64,000 bases of DNA, taken from assembly GCF_900230185.1 (NCBI RefSeq), contig NZ_OCSR01000001.1:496001-560000 (forward strand), read 5' to 3'. The stretch is from Burkholderia sp. OK233. GTDB lineage: Bacteria > Pseudomonadota > Gammaproteobacteria > Burkholderiales > Burkholderiaceae. The position numbers and the translations under genes are program-made. Shown piece by piece: positions 29,321-38,587 of the stretch (positions are counted from its first letter, which is position 1; each line of letters begins with the position of its first letter). The notes under the pieces are model-generated. The model had not been told where the DNA came from. It saw nothing but the letters and a program-made list of their open reading frames with translations, and did not search any database.

Positions 29321-30232
29321 ATGCGCATATTGATCGCACTGGGCGGCAACGCGCTGCTTCGGCGTGGCGAGCCGATGACGATGTCGCACCAGATCGCCAA
29401 TATCCGCCGCGCCGCACAGCAGATTGCGCGGCTTGCCGACGGCAATCAGTTGATCGTCGCGCACGGTAATGGACCCCAGGTCGGCCTGCTGGCATTGCAG
29501 GCCGCCGCCGCGGGTCCCGCCGGTGCGGCGCCGCTGGATGTGCTCGACGCCGAGTCGGAAGGCATGATCGGCTATCTGCTCGAGCAGGAACTGGCTAATG
29601 CCTTGCCGTCGCAGCGGCAGGTGGCGACGCTGCTGACGCGCGTCGAGGTCGACGCCCGTGACCCGGCCTTTACTCACCCCACCAAACCAATCGGTCCCGT
29701 TTACACAGAGGCGGAGGCCGAAAGTCTCGTCATCAGCAAAGGCTGGAGCGTCGCTCAGGACGGCAATGATTTCCGGCGTATCGTCGCATCGCCGAGACCG
29801 CAACGCATCGTCGCGCTTCAGCCCATTCACTGGTTGCTCGACCACGATGCCGTGGTGATCGCAGCCGGGGGTGGCGGAATTCCGGTCACGGTCGCAGCGG
29901 ATGGCCGGACTCGCTGCGGCGTAGAGGCCGTGATCGACAAGGACCTGTGCAGCGCGCTGCTTGCGGCGGACGTCGACGCGGATCTGCTGCTGATCGCGAC
30001 CGATGTAGATGCGGTTTATGCCGATTGGCACACGCCCTGCGAACGTGTGCTGAGCGAGGTGTCGGTGGCCGGACTTCGGTCGATGTCTTTCCCGGCCGGC
30101 TCAATGGGACCAAAGGTCGAGGCGGCGTGCGAGTTCGTCTTGCGCACCGGACGGCCGGCAGTCATCGGCTCGCTCGACCGCATCGAGGCAATGGCAAGCG
30201 GCACGGCAGGTACGCGTGTCGTGTGCGCGTAA
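29321..30232 (+). CDS. arcC: Carbamate kinase
   Basis: Transfers phosphate from carbamoyl phosphate to ADP, giving ATP, CO2 and ammonia: the substrate-level ATP step of the pathway. The 303 residues show the amino-acid-kinase fold with [13 protein letters not shown] at the N-terminus, [26 protein letters not shown] and [18 protein letters not shown] precedes ATG 29321. Last gene of the arc operon; the gap to phaC contains a new FNR-type box, so transcription restarts there. Confidence 0.95.
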   Translation: MRILIALGGNALLRRGEPMTMSHQIANIRRAAQQIARLADGNQLIVAHGNGPQVGLLALQAAAAGPAGAAPLDVLDAESEGMIGYLLEQELANALPSQRQVATLLTRVEVDARDPAFTHPTKPIGPVYTEAEAESLVISKGWSVAQDGNDFRRIVASPRPQRIVALQPIHWLLDHDAVVIAAGGGGIPVTVAADGRTRCGVEAVIDKDLCSALLAADVDADLLLIATDVDAVYADWHTPCERVLSEVSVAGLRSMSFPAGSMGPKVEAACEFVLRTGRPAVIGSLDRIEAMASGTAGTRVVCA

Positions 30233-30278
30233 GCAGCGTTTGGCGGCCGGTCAGCCCACGTCCTCGTCCCAATTCCGA

Positions 30279-30292
30279 TTGACCGAGATCAA
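30279..30292 (+). promoter_or_regulatory. FNR-type box, promoter of the phaC-pta-ackA-fabI operon
   Basis: TTGAC-CGAG-ATCAA, one mismatch, 90 bases before the phaC start. TAAAGT (30314-30319) sits exactly at the -10 position for a start near 30327. Confidence 0.7.
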
Positions 30293-30381
30293 AGGCCAAG
30301 GCCTGCGGGCGACTAAAGTCCAAACATCCGGCAATTGCTGCGTCGCACAACTCCGGTGCAGTCGAACGCAAAGGAATCTCA

Positions 30382-32172
30382 ATGGACACCCGCACGCGAG
30401 CCATAAGCGCCGACGCGCCCGCCACACCCCGCGGCACCGCGCCTTATCCCGACAGCAAAATTTTTCGCGATCTGGACCACGCCAAGGAGGCGCTCATCGC
30501 GCGCATGACCTTTGGTCTCTCGCCTGCGGCGCTGGGCGCGGCGCTGTCCGACTGGTTCATCCATCTCACTGTGGCGCCGGGCAAGCAGCTCGAACTGGCG
30601 TCCTTGTACGCGTCGAACGTGAGACGCCTATCCGAATATTTCGTGCAGTCCGCACTCGGACAGCACACGCCGCTTTTGACAGAGCCATTGCCCGCGGACT
30701 ACCGGTTTCGTGCCGACGCGTGGCAAATCGAACCATACCGGCTGTGGCAACAGGGTTTCCTGCTTGCGGAGCAGTGGTGGAATACGGCAACCCGGGACGT
30801 GCCGGGCGCCACGCGCCACCATGAGGACGTCGCGGCGTTTGTTGCACGCCAGCTGCTCGACGTGCTGGCGCCGGCGAATTTCCCGCTCACCAACCCCGAA
30901 GTCCTCCAACGCGCGGCGGCGACACTTGGCCTGAGCCTGGTACAGGGTGCTCGCAACGCGCTCGAAGACGCGAGCCGCGCCGCCTGCGGCAAGCCCGCGG
31001 CCGGAATGGAGCAGTTCAAGGTCGGCGTCAACCTTGCAGTCACACCCGGCAAGGTGGTGTTCCGCAATCACCTGATCGAGCTCATCCAATACAGCCCCGC
31101 AAGCGATGCGGTCCTGGCCGAGCCCGTCCTGATCGTGCCAGCGTGGATCATGAAGTACTACATCCTGGATCTGTCGCCGCATAACTCGCTGATTCGCTAC
31201 CTGGTCGAGCAAGGCCACACGGTGTTCTGCATTTCGTGGCGCAACGCGGATACCGACGACCGAAATCTCGGTCTCGACGACTACCGGCAATCAGGCGTGA
31301 TGGCGGCGCTCGACGCTGTTTCGCACATCGTCCCGGATACTCCGATCCATGCCGCCGGATATTGCCTCGGCGGCACGCTTCTGTCGGTCGCCGCCGCGGC
31401 AATGGCCGATGCCGGCGATGACCGGCTCGCATCGATCACGCTGTTTGCCGCGCAGACGGATTTCACCGAACCCGGCGAACTGCAACTCTTTATCGACGAC
31501 AGCGAAGTCTATTTCCTCGAAAGCATGATGTGGTCGCAAGGGTATCTTGCCGCCGGTCAGATGTCCGGCGCGTTCCAGTTGCTCCAGTCGAACGATCTGA
31601 TCTGGTCGCGCGTGATACACAATTATCTGCTCGGAGACCGCACACCGGTGATCGACCTGATGGCCTGGAATGCCGACGCGACCCGCATGCCATACCGGAT
31701 GCATTCGGAATATCTGCGACGCCTGTTTCTCGATAACGATCTGGCGTGTGGCCGATACCTGGTCGACGCGCGGCCTGTCTCGATTCGCAACATTCGTGCG
31801 CCGATGTTCGTGGTGGGTACGGAGCGCGATCACATTGCGCCGTGGCAATCCGTCTACAAGATCCACAACCTCTCGGACGCGGACATCACGTTCGTGTTGA
31901 CGAGCGGTGGCCACAACGCGGGCATTGTCAGCGAGCCTGGGCATCCGCACCGGCATTTCAGGAAGAAACTCAGCGCGGTCAACGATCTGCGTATCGGGCC
32001 TGATGAATGGATGGCCAGCGTCACAGCGCAGGACGGATCGTGGTGGGCCGTGTGGAGCGAGTGGCTCGAAGCGCATTCGAGTGCGCAGCGCGTAGCACCG
32101 CCGCCCATGGCGACTGGTGCCAACGGTCATCCGCTGGTGGACGCACCCGGCACTTACGTTTTCCAGGCTTAG
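30382..32172 (+). CDS. phaC: Class I poly(3-hydroxyalkanoate) synthase
   Basis: Polymerises (R)-3-hydroxybutyryl-CoA into PHB granules. The 596 residues match class I PhaC. The modified lipase box GYCLGG places the catalytic cysteine at residue 328, with the Asp and His partners in TERDHIAPW and TSGGHNAGI. The conserved PAWIMKYYILDLSPHNSL and TVFCISWRNAD segments flank the core. The N-terminal ~80 residues are more divergent than usual. It starts an operon with phosphotransacetylase and acetate kinase, linking carbon storage to acetyl-CoA disposal. GGA lies before ATG 30382. Confidence 0.94.
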   Translation: MDTRTRAISADAPATPRGTAPYPDSKIFRDLDHAKEALIARMTFGLSPAALGAALSDWFIHLTVAPGKQLELASLYASNVRRLSEYFVQSALGQHTPLLTEPLPADYRFRADAWQIEPYRLWQQGFLLAEQWWNTATRDVPGATRHHEDVAAFVARQLLDVLAPANFPLTNPEVLQRAAATLGLSLVQGARNALEDASRAACGKPAAGMEQFKVGVNLAVTPGKVVFRNHLIELIQYSPASDAVLAEPVLIVPAWIMKYYILDLSPHNSLIRYLVEQGHTVFCISWRNADTDDRNLGLDDYRQSGVMAALDAVSHIVPDTPIHAAGYCLGGTLLSVAAAAMADAGDDRLASITLFAAQTDFTEPGELQLFIDDSEVYFLESMMWSQGYLAAGQMSGAFQLLQSNDLIWSRVIHNYLLGDRTPVIDLMAWNADATRMPYRMHSEYLRRLFLDNDLACGRYLVDARPVSIRNIRAPMFVVGTERDHIAPWQSVYKIHNLSDADITFVLTSGGHNAGIVSEPGHPHRHFRKKLSAVNDLRIGPDEWMASVTAQDGSWWAVWSEWLEAHSSAQRVAPPPMATGANGHPLVDAPGTYVFQA

Positions 32173-32181
32173 GAGACGCTC

Positions 32182-33588
32182 GTGAACGACAACCTGTTGC
32201 GCAACCGGACTTTCGATGAACTCGCCATCGGCGAATCGGCGTCGCTTGTGCGCGTGGCCGCGCAGAACGACATCGACCTGTTCGCCGCCGTATCCGGTGA
32301 TATCAACCCGGCACACGTGGATGCGGTTTTCGCTTCGGGCGACCTGTTCGGTCATGTGGTGGTCCACGGCATGTGGACCGCCGCGCTGATCTCCGCCCTG
32401 CTCGGCACGCGGCTGCCAGGCCCTGGCACCATCTATCTCGACCAGACCTTGCAGTTCCGCCATTCAGTCGCGCCAGGCGACACGGTCACCGCTACGGTGA
32501 CCGTGAAGGAAAAGCGCCTGGACAAGCGTATTGTTTTGCTCGACACCCGTTGCACGAACCAGGCGGGCGACGTGGTGCTGCTAGGCACCGCGACCGTGAT
32601 CGCCCCTGCAACACCAATTGTGTGGCCGTCCGCGCCCCGACCTGACGTTTCTGTACGGCGGCACGATCGCTACGAGGCGTTTATCCGGGACGCGCGCGCC
32701 CGCCCCGCGTTGCGTACCGCGATCGTCCATCCGTGCTCCGTGGAAGCCATCCTGGCAGCGCTCGAGGCCCGTGACGAGGGCCTGCTCGACCCCGTACTGA
32801 TCGGCCCGGAGGCGAAAATCCGCGCTGCCGCTGAGGCGGCCAATGTGAGCCTCGACGGCATCCCGATCGAGGCGGTCGAGCACAGCCACGCGGCGGCTGC
32901 GCGTGCTGTCGAACTGGGGGCGGCCGGTAAAGTTGCGGCGTTAATGAAAGGCAGTCTCCATACGGATGAGCTGCTCGCCGCAGTTGTTGCGCCGGGATCC
33001 GGCCTGCGCACCGCGCGGCGTATCAGCCATGTCTACGCGATGGATGTGCCGGCGTATTCGAAGCCGCTGGTTGTCACCGATGCGGCGGTCAATATCGCGC
33101 CGTCGCTCGAGCACAAACGCGACATCTGCCAGAACGCAATCGACCTGCTGCATATCATGGGCGTCGAACTGCCGCGGGTCGCGGTACTCGCCGCAGTGGA
33201 AACGGTCAACCCCAGAATGCCGACCACACTCGACGCGGCCGCGCTCACTGTGATGGCCGCACGTGGCCAGATCACCGGGGCGCTGGTCGACGGACCGCTC
33301 GCGTTCGACAACGCCATCAGCTTTGCGGCGGCGAAAACCAAGCAAATCCATTCTCCCGTAGCGGGTCAGGCGGACATTCTGCTGGTTCCCGACCTGGAGG
33401 CCGGCAACATGCTTGCAAAACAGCTCGTGTACTTCGCCGGTGCCGATGCGGCGGGCCTTGTGCTCGGTGCGCGCCTGCCGGTCATCGTCACGAGCCGAGC
33501 CGACAGCGCGCGCGTGCGCCTCGCTTCCGCGGCGCTCGCCAAGCTCGCAGCCGAACGCACGCCGGGTGGAGGTCCAATCCGATCATGA
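32182..33588 (+). CDS. Fusion of MaoC-like hydratase and phosphate acetyl/butyryltransferase
   Basis: A 468-residue two-domain protein. Residues about 10-130 form a MaoC-like hot-dog domain (FAAVSGDINPAHVDAVFA...FGHVVVHGMWTAALIS), which in relatives hydrates (R)-specific enoyl-CoA. Residues about 150-460 form a phosphate acetyl/butyryltransferase domain (VDGPLAFDNAISFAAA near the end). The second half would convert acetyl-CoA or butyryl-CoA plus phosphate to the acyl phosphate for the next gene, acetate kinase. The MaoC half could supply (R)-3-hydroxyacyl-CoA to the PHA synthase. GTG 32182 follows AGGAG. This fusion is known in Burkholderiales; its exact substrates are not clear. Confidence 0.88.
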   Translation: MNDNLLRNRTFDELAIGESASLVRVAAQNDIDLFAAVSGDINPAHVDAVFASGDLFGHVVVHGMWTAALISALLGTRLPGPGTIYLDQTLQFRHSVAPGDTVTATVTVKEKRLDKRIVLLDTRCTNQAGDVVLLGTATVIAPATPIVWPSAPRPDVSVRRHDRYEAFIRDARARPALRTAIVHPCSVEAILAALEARDEGLLDPVLIGPEAKIRAAAEAANVSLDGIPIEAVEHSHAAAARAVELGAAGKVAALMKGSLHTDELLAAVVAPGSGLRTARRISHVYAMDVPAYSKPLVVTDAAVNIAPSLEHKRDICQNAIDLLHIMGVELPRVAVLAAVETVNPRMPTTLDAAALTVMAARGQITGALVDGPLAFDNAISFAAAKTKQIHSPVAGQADILLVPDLEAGNMLAKQLVYFAGADAAGLVLGARLPVIVTSRADSARVRLASAALAKLAAERTPGGGPIRS

Positions 33589-34778
33589 GCGCCCCACTCC
33601 TGCTGACCTTCAATCCCGGCTCCTCAACCATCAAGATCGGCATCTACAGCGTACTGGACAGCGCGGCGTCGAGAATCGGTCATGGGTTAATCGATCTACG
33701 GCATCAACCGTTGCGCCTTCATCTCGTCCACTCCGACGGGACGAACGACATTCTTCTCAAAGCGGCCATCACCGACGATCTTCACGAAGTCCTCGACGAG
33801 ACGCTCGGATGGCTCGCCGCGCACTTTTCACTCGACGATCTGGTTTGCGTCGGGCATCGTGTGGTGCATGGCGGCGATCGTTTTGGCGGCCCCGTGGCGA
33901 TCGACGACGCCGCGCTCGCCGCCATCGCCACGCTCGTACCGCTCGCACCACTACATCAGCCACAAAGCGTGCGGCTCATCCGGGCGATCCGGCATCTTCG
34001 GCCGCATCTCTTACAGACGGCTTCGTTCGACACCGCATTTCACCGCACACAGACCGATCTCGTGCGGCGCTTTGCGATTCCGCGCCAGCTCTTCGACCAG
34101 GGCATCAAGCGCTACGGATTTCACGGCCTCTCCTATCAATTCGTGACTGGCCAGTTAGCACTTCAATTCCCGAACCTTTCGCACGGCAAGGTTATCGCCG
34201 CGCATCTGGGCAGCGGCGCAAGTCTATGCGCGTTAGACGCAGGTGTGAGCCGAGACTCCAGCATGGGTTTCTCGACGCTCGACGGCATCCCGATGGCAAC
34301 GCGCTGTGGGACGCTCGATGCCGGCGTCGTGCTTCATCTGCTCGACCAGCGAGCCCTCGGCATCAAGCAGGTCGAGGCGATGCTGTACGAGCAATCCGGC
34401 CTGCTAGGCGTGTCCGGCCTCAGTGCCGACAGTCGTGAACTGCTGGCGAGCGAGCGTCCCGAGGCACGCGAGGCACTTGATCTCTTTGCGTTCCGCATTG
34501 CCGGCGAGACGGCGCGGCTTGCCGCCACGCTGGGCGGTCTGGACAGTTTCGTGTTCACGGCCGGCATTGGTGAACATCAGCCTGAAGTACGCGCGGCTAT
34601 ATGTGGACGGCTCGCATGGCTGGGCATCGAACTCGACCCGGATGCCAATGGCGTCAATGCCCGCGTCATCAGCAGCGCGCGCAGCCGGGTCACCGTTGTC
34701 GTACTGCCCACCGACGAGGAGCAGATCATCGCCAATCAGGCTGTAGCGGTGCATCTGCGCGAGGAGATCAGGTCATGA
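33585..34778 (+). CDS. ackA: Acetate kinase
   Basis: Makes ATP and acetate from acetyl phosphate and ADP. The 397 residues carry the phosphate-binding NPGSSTIKIGIYS near the N-terminus, GHRVVHGG, the RYGFHGLSYQFV motif and the nucleotide region FVFTAGIGEHQPEVR. The start overlaps the stop of the upstream phosphotransacetylase (ATGA), and its own stop overlaps the start of fabI, so the three are tightly coupled. With the upstream enzyme it gives a second substrate-level ATP source besides carbamate kinase. Confidence 0.95.
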   Translation: MSAPLLLTFNPGSSTIKIGIYSVLDSAASRIGHGLIDLRHQPLRLHLVHSDGTNDILLKAAITDDLHEVLDETLGWLAAHFSLDDLVCVGHRVVHGGDRFGGPVAIDDAALAAIATLVPLAPLHQPQSVRLIRAIRHLRPHLLQTASFDTAFHRTQTDLVRRFAIPRQLFDQGIKRYGFHGLSYQFVTGQLALQFPNLSHGKVIAAHLGSGASLCALDAGVSRDSSMGFSTLDGIPMATRCGTLDAGVVLHLLDQRALGIKQVEAMLYEQSGLLGVSGLSADSRELLASERPEAREALDLFAFRIAGETARLAATLGGLDSFVFTAGIGEHQPEVRAAICGRLAWLGIELDPDANGVNARVISSARSRVTVVVLPTDEEQIIANQAVAVHLREEIRS

Positions 34779-35548
34779 AGCCCATCATCGATCTTTTGGG
34801 CAAGCGTGGACTCGTGGTCGGCATCGCCAACGAACACAGTATCGCCGCTGGCTGCGCGACGTCATTTCGCGAGGCCGGTGCGGAACTGGCCGTGACCTAC
34901 CTGAACGAGAAGGCCGAACCTTTTGTCCGGCCGGTCGCCGAGGCGCTTCAGGCCACCATTGTTCTGCCATGCGACGTACGCGTTGCCGGGCAATTGGAAG
35001 CGGTATTCGAGCGACTCTCGACCGATTGGGGGCGGCTTGATTTTTTACTTCACTCGATTGCGTTCGCGCCCGGCGACGACCTGCATGCGAGCCTCGTCGA
35101 CTGTTCCGCAGACGGTTTTGCACTCGCGATGGATGTGTCGTGCCACTCGTTTATCCGCATGGCCAAGCTCGTGCTACCGCTGATGTCCGGCGGTGGAAGC
35201 CTGATGACCGTGAGTTTCTATGGCGCCGAGCGCGCAGTCGATCACTACAACGTGATGGGACCAGTGAAGGCGGCACTCGAGTCGAGCGTCCGCTATCTCG
35301 CCGCCGATCTGGCCGCGCGTCGCATTCATGTCCACGCGATCTCCGCCGGCGCAGTGAAAACACGCGCCGCGTCGGGTATCGACCAGTTCGACGCGCTGCT
35401 CGACGAGGTCCGCGCGCGCACGCCCGCGCAGCACCTCGTCACGATCGAGGAGGTTGGCCGGATCGCCGCGGTTCTCGCGAGCAACGCAGGCATGACGCTG
35501 ACCGGTTCGACGGTCTACGCGGACGCGGGCTTTCATGTCATGGCTTGA
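34775..35548 (+). CDS. fabI: Enoyl-[acyl-carrier-protein] reductase, FabI type
   Basis: NADH-dependent reductase of the last step of fatty-acid elongation. The 257 residues have the SDR-like N-terminus LLGKRGLVVGIANEHSIAAG and the LLHSIAF motif. The active site is Y-x6-K in HYNVMGPVKAALESSVRYLAADL, where standard FabI reads YNVMGLAKASLEANVRY. It starts within the ackA stop, with GGAG 7 bases upstream. As the genome's housekeeping fabI would be elsewhere, this is probably a second, condition-specific copy, perhaps to adjust membrane lipids or reoxidise NADH; that role is inference. Confidence 0.9.
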   Translation: MKPIIDLLGKRGLVVGIANEHSIAAGCATSFREAGAELAVTYLNEKAEPFVRPVAEALQATIVLPCDVRVAGQLEAVFERLSTDWGRLDFLLHSIAFAPGDDLHASLVDCSADGFALAMDVSCHSFIRMAKLVLPLMSGGGSLMTVSFYGAERAVDHYNVMGPVKAALESSVRYLAADLAARRIHVHAISAGAVKTRAASGIDQFDALLDEVRARTPAQHLVTIEEVGRIAAVLASNAGMTLTGSTVYADAGFHVMA

Positions 35549-35575
35549 GCACGGATCGCGGCCGGCGCACCCAGA

Positions 35576-35601
35576 TGAAGTGTCACGCTGAAGTGTCACG
35601 C
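35576..35601. repeat. Perfect tandem repeat, 2 x 13 bases
   Basis: TGAAGTGTCACGC occurs twice head to tail in the 153-base gap between fabI and the Usp operon, ending 14 bases before the FNR-type box. It may be an additional regulator site upstream of the promoter or a chance duplication. Confidence 0.7.
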
Positions 35602-35614
35602 ACGACCCGCGCTG

Positions 35615-35628
35615 TTGATCTGAATCAA
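35615..35628 (+). promoter_or_regulatory. FNR-type box, promoter of the three-gene Usp operon
   Basis: Perfect TTGAT-CTGA-ATCAA. TAGACT (35650-35655) lies exactly at -13 to -8 of a start near 35663, the model geometry for a class II FNR promoter. The first Usp start codon is at 35702. Confidence 0.82.
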
Positions 35629-35701
35629 CGTCGGCGACCACCCGGCTCCTAGACTCAGATCACGCATTCATGCGCCACTCATCCACTTCAGGAGCGTTGC
35701 A

Positions 35702-36538
35702 ATGACCTACAAGACCATCGTCGTTCATCTGGATACGAGCCAGCGCGCGCATCCCAGGCTCGAACTCGCCCTGCGGCTCGCAAGGCAGTTCAACGCCCAT
35801 CTGACCGGCGTGTTTGCCGTGTTCACGCCCGATCCGCGCTCGCTCTACGTGATGGCCGGAACCGCCGAATACTACGGTACACACGAACAGCTGCGCGCGG
35901 AACGCCGCGGCGCGCTCGAACGGCTCTTTCATGCAGAACTGAGCCGTGCGGAAGTTGCCGGCGAGTGGATCGCCATCGACGCCCCGGCAAGCCTCGCCGT
36001 GCCGCATCGCGGCCGGTGCGCCGATCTGATCATTGCCAGCCAGGACGACCCGCATGATCCGGAATCGTACGTCGGCGACTTTTTTCCTGAAAACCTGATC
36101 ATGTCCGCAGGCCGGCCGGTGTTGCTGGTGCCGTACGCCAGCAGCGTCACGTCACCCGGCGCGCACGTGATGGTCGCCTGGGACGGCAGCCGCGAAGCCA
36201 CCCGGGCGGTCCACGATGCGCTCCCGTTCATGCGCGCGGCGAAGACCACCACGGTCGTCACGATCAACGGCGCGCGTGACGAGCCGCGTCCGCGCATTCC
36301 GGGCGCGGATATCGCGACGCTCATCGCGCGGCACGGCGTCAACGTCGAGGTCAAGGATATTGAGGCCGCCGGCGACGCGTCGATCGGCGACGCGCTGTTG
36401 TCGCAGGCATCCGCGCTCGGTGCGGATCTGCTCGTGATGGGTGCTTACGGGCACGCTCGCTGGCAGGAACTGGTGATGGGCGGAGCAACCCGCACGATTC
36501 TCAAATCGATGACCGTGCCGGTACTGATGTCGCATTGA
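35702..36538 (+). CDS. Tandem-domain universal stress protein
   Basis: A 278-residue protein of two Usp domains (about 1-145 and 150-278). The first domain has lost the glycine-rich ATP loop; the second keeps GAYGHARWQELVMGGATRT, a G-x2-G-x9-G variant. Proteins of this layout in other bacteria act in growth arrest and hypoxia. It is the first gene of a three-Usp operon, and its layout and C-terminal STVPVLMSH-like ending are shared with the third gene (37081). GGAG lies upstream of ATG 35702. No ligand or partner can be read from the sequence. Confidence 0.9.
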   Translation: MTYKTIVVHLDTSQRAHPRLELALRLARQFNAHLTGVFAVFTPDPRSLYVMAGTAEYYGTHEQLRAERRGALERLFHAELSRAEVAGEWIAIDAPASLAVPHRGRCADLIIASQDDPHDPESYVGDFFPENLIMSAGRPVLLVPYASSVTSPGAHVMVAWDGSREATRAVHDALPFMRAAKTTTVVTINGARDEPRPRIPGADIATLIARHGVNVEVKDIEAAGDASIGDALLSQASALGADLLVMGAYGHARWQELVMGGATRTILKSMTVPVLMSH

Positions 36539-36580
36539 TGAACCGAGGTCTCGAGTCAGTTCCATTCAGGAGAGTCCACG

Positions 36581-37084
36581 ATGTATCAACAGATTCTGGT
36601 TGCCGTCGACGGTAGTGAAACGTCCGCGCGCGCCCTTGACGCAGCATTGCAGCTCGCGCGCGATGCCGGCGCAAAACTACAGCCCCTTTTTGTCGTAGAT
36701 GTCCCGTTGATGTCGTATGACGTACCCGGTTACGACCCGTCTTACGTCCGCACCGCGCTGCTGGAGGAAGGCGGACATGTGATCGACGACGCCGTCGCGA
36801 GCATGAAGCGCGCCGGCGTGCAGGGCACACCGCGCATCGCCGAAACCGACCTGGCAGGCGACGACATCGCCCATTGCATACTGCGCGCGGCAAGCGAATT
36901 CAAGGCCGACGTAGTGGTGATGGGCACGCAGGGGCGGCGGGGCTTCCAGCGGCTGGTGCTCGGCAGTGTCGCCGAACGTTTTCTGCGTATCGCACAGTGT
37001 GCGGTGCTGATGATCTCGGCGCACAGCGCCAAACCTGTGGCAAGCGATGCACAGGCAGCCGAACCGATCAGGGAGCCGTCATGA
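36581..37084 (+). CDS. Universal stress protein, single domain
   Basis: A 167-residue UspA-type protein starting MYQQILVAVDGSETSARAL with the ATP loop GTQGRRGFQRLVLGS. A 25-residue polar tail follows the domain. AGGAG lies 9 bases upstream of ATG 36581. It is the middle gene of the Usp operon; its stop overlaps the next start. The single-domain ATP-binding type placed between two tandem-domain Usps suggests that they might form mixed complexes; this is inference. Confidence 0.9.
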   Translation: MYQQILVAVDGSETSARALDAALQLARDAGAKLQPLFVVDVPLMSYDVPGYDPSYVRTALLEEGGHVIDDAVASMKRAGVQGTPRIAETDLAGDDIAHCILRAASEFKADVVVMGTQGRRGFQRLVLGSVAERFLRIAQCAVLMISAHSAKPVASDAQAAEPIREPS

Positions 37085-37908
37085 ACTGCAAAACCCTGCT
37101 GGTGCATCTCGACGACAGCACCCATAGCGCCGCGCGGATCGAATTCGCGCTTGAACTGGCCGGCCGGCACGAGGCGCATCTGATCGGCCTGTACGTCGTT
37201 TGTCAGGATCTGACGCAGCCGATATTTCTTCACGGCGAACGCGCATGGCTCGCGGCTCACGAAGCGCAACGCCATGCCAATCTCGAAAGCGCGCAAGCGC
37301 GTTTCATGGCGGCAGGAGAACGAGCCGGGCGCAGCGTGGAATGGCGGGCCCCGGGCGGGCCTGCGGTGGAAACGGCGGTCCTGCACGCACGCCATGCCGA
37401 CCTCCTGATCCTCGGTCAGTATGATCCCGACGACCCGTCATCTTATATCGCACGCCACTTTGTCGAGGACGTGCTGATGGCCTCGGGCCGACCCGCCATT
37501 GTGCTGCCCTATGCCGGGACCGTCAGTTCGTTTGCCGAAAGCGTGCTGATCGCGTGGGACGGCAGCCGCGAGAGCGCCCGGGCGATGGCCGATGCCTTGC
37601 CGCTGATCAAACGCGCGAAATTCGTTACGGTAATGACCCTGCAGCGGCACCCGGATAGTGACGCGCCGGCCGGCATCGACGTCGCCGCCTGGCTGGAACG
37701 GCACAGCATCCAGGCGGGATTTGCGGCCACGCCCAAGGTGGCCGGCGTCCCCACGGGTGCGCTACTGCTGAACATGCTGGCCGATCATCATATCGATCTG
37801 CTGGTGATGGGTGCGTATGGGCATACGCGCGTGCAGGAACGGCTGCTCGGCGGCGTCACACGGACCATGCTTGAGTCGATGACCGTGCCGGTGCTGATGT
37901 CGCACTGA
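37081..37908 (+). CDS. Tandem-domain universal stress protein
   Basis: A 275-residue protein with two Usp domains, the second ending GAYGHTRVQERLLGGVTRTM...VPVLMSH. It resembles the product of 35702 along its whole length (DGSRESARAMADALPLIKRAK versus DGSREATRAVHDALPFMRAAK), so the two probably arose by duplication around the single-domain gene. The start at 37081 overlaps the preceding stop (ATGA); the much longer open frame upstream lies inside that gene. A strong terminator follows 46 bases after the stop. Confidence 0.9.
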   Translation: MNCKTLLVHLDDSTHSAARIEFALELAGRHEAHLIGLYVVCQDLTQPIFLHGERAWLAAHEAQRHANLESAQARFMAAGERAGRSVEWRAPGGPAVETAVLHARHADLLILGQYDPDDPSSYIARHFVEDVLMASGRPAIVLPYAGTVSSFAESVLIAWDGSRESARAMADALPLIKRAKFVTVMTLQRHPDSDAPAGIDVAAWLERHSIQAGFAATPKVAGVPTGALLLNMLADHHIDLLVMGAYGHTRVQERLLGGVTRTMLESMTVPVLMSH

Positions 37909-37953
37909 TCTGACAATTCAGGAATTGCGCGATAAAGCCCCTCGCGCAACTTT

Positions 37954-37984
37954 AAGCGCCCAGTCTTCTGGGCGCTTCTTTTTT
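37954..37984 (+). terminator. Strong intrinsic terminator after the Usp operon
   Basis: A 10-bp perfect stem (AAGCGCCCAG / CTGGGCGCTT) with a 4-base loop TCTT is followed by CTTTTTT. It ends the plus-strand Usp operon. Read from the other strand it also has an A/T-flanked side, so it may serve the convergent Usp gene at 38019 as well. Confidence 0.88.
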
Positions 37985-38018
37985 GGAGCATCGATTCCCC
38001 CGGTGCGCCACCGCGCAA

Positions 38019-38495
38019 TTACAGGTAAGACGGGATTTCGTCCATGTCCCGTTCGCGCCGAACCAGCAGAACGGGCATCCCGGCACGCCGTACAAACGCC
38101 TCGGCGACACTACCAAGCAACATCCGGCCGATGCCATGACGCCCATGCGTGCCCATTACAACGAGATCGGCTTCGCACTCTTCTGCCACTCGGCAGAGGA
38201 CGGTGACGATGTCTTCGCCATACGCGTCAATCGTCCGGGTCAATCCACGGACGTTACGCTGTTCAAAGAGCGCGCGGGCGTCTTCGAGCGTTGCCATGGC
38301 TGCTCCAGTCGCCGCTGTGGCGGTTGCCTGTTCCTCGAGCAATCCAGTTCCCACGTCCACCATTTGCGCAACATGTTCGGTGACGAATATCGCCGTCACA
38401 GTTGCGTGCGCAGCCTGGGCGATTTTCAATGCTTCTTCGAGCGCGAGTTTCGCGGCCTGGCTGCCGTCGATTGCTACGAGGATCCGTTTGTACAT
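38019..38495 (-). CDS. Universal stress protein, single domain
   Basis: A 158-residue UspA-fold protein starting MYKRILVAIDGSQAAKLAL. The ATP loop is GTHGRHGIGRMLLGS. The middle has an Ala/Thr-rich stretch (EEQATATAATGAAM). GGAGAA lies just upstream of ATG 38495; the upstream in-frame residues are noncoding. It converges on the three-gene Usp operon and has its own FNR-type box 93 bases upstream, in the gap shared with the divergent sensor kinase. Confidence 0.9.
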   Translation of the reverse strand: MYKRILVAIDGSQAAKLALEEALKIAQAAHATVTAIFVTEHVAQMVDVGTGLLEEQATATAATGAAMATLEDARALFEQRNVRGLTRTIDAYGEDIVTVLCRVAEECEADLVVMGTHGRHGIGRMLLGSVAEAFVRRAGMPVLLVRRERDMDEIPSYL

Positions 38496-38587
38496 GACCT
38501 TCTCCTGAAATTCGCTCCCGTCCCGAACTGGTGTAGCGATCTGGCGGGGACGAACTTTCAGTCTGCGGTGCACAGATCGGAATGCGC

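Noticed and set aside
28292..30031. 579-residue open frame on the minus strand across arcB and arcC
   Set aside because: It is antisense to two clearly identified genes, is rich in His/Arg/Gln as expected of a GC-rich shadow frame, has no start signal and shows no known motif.
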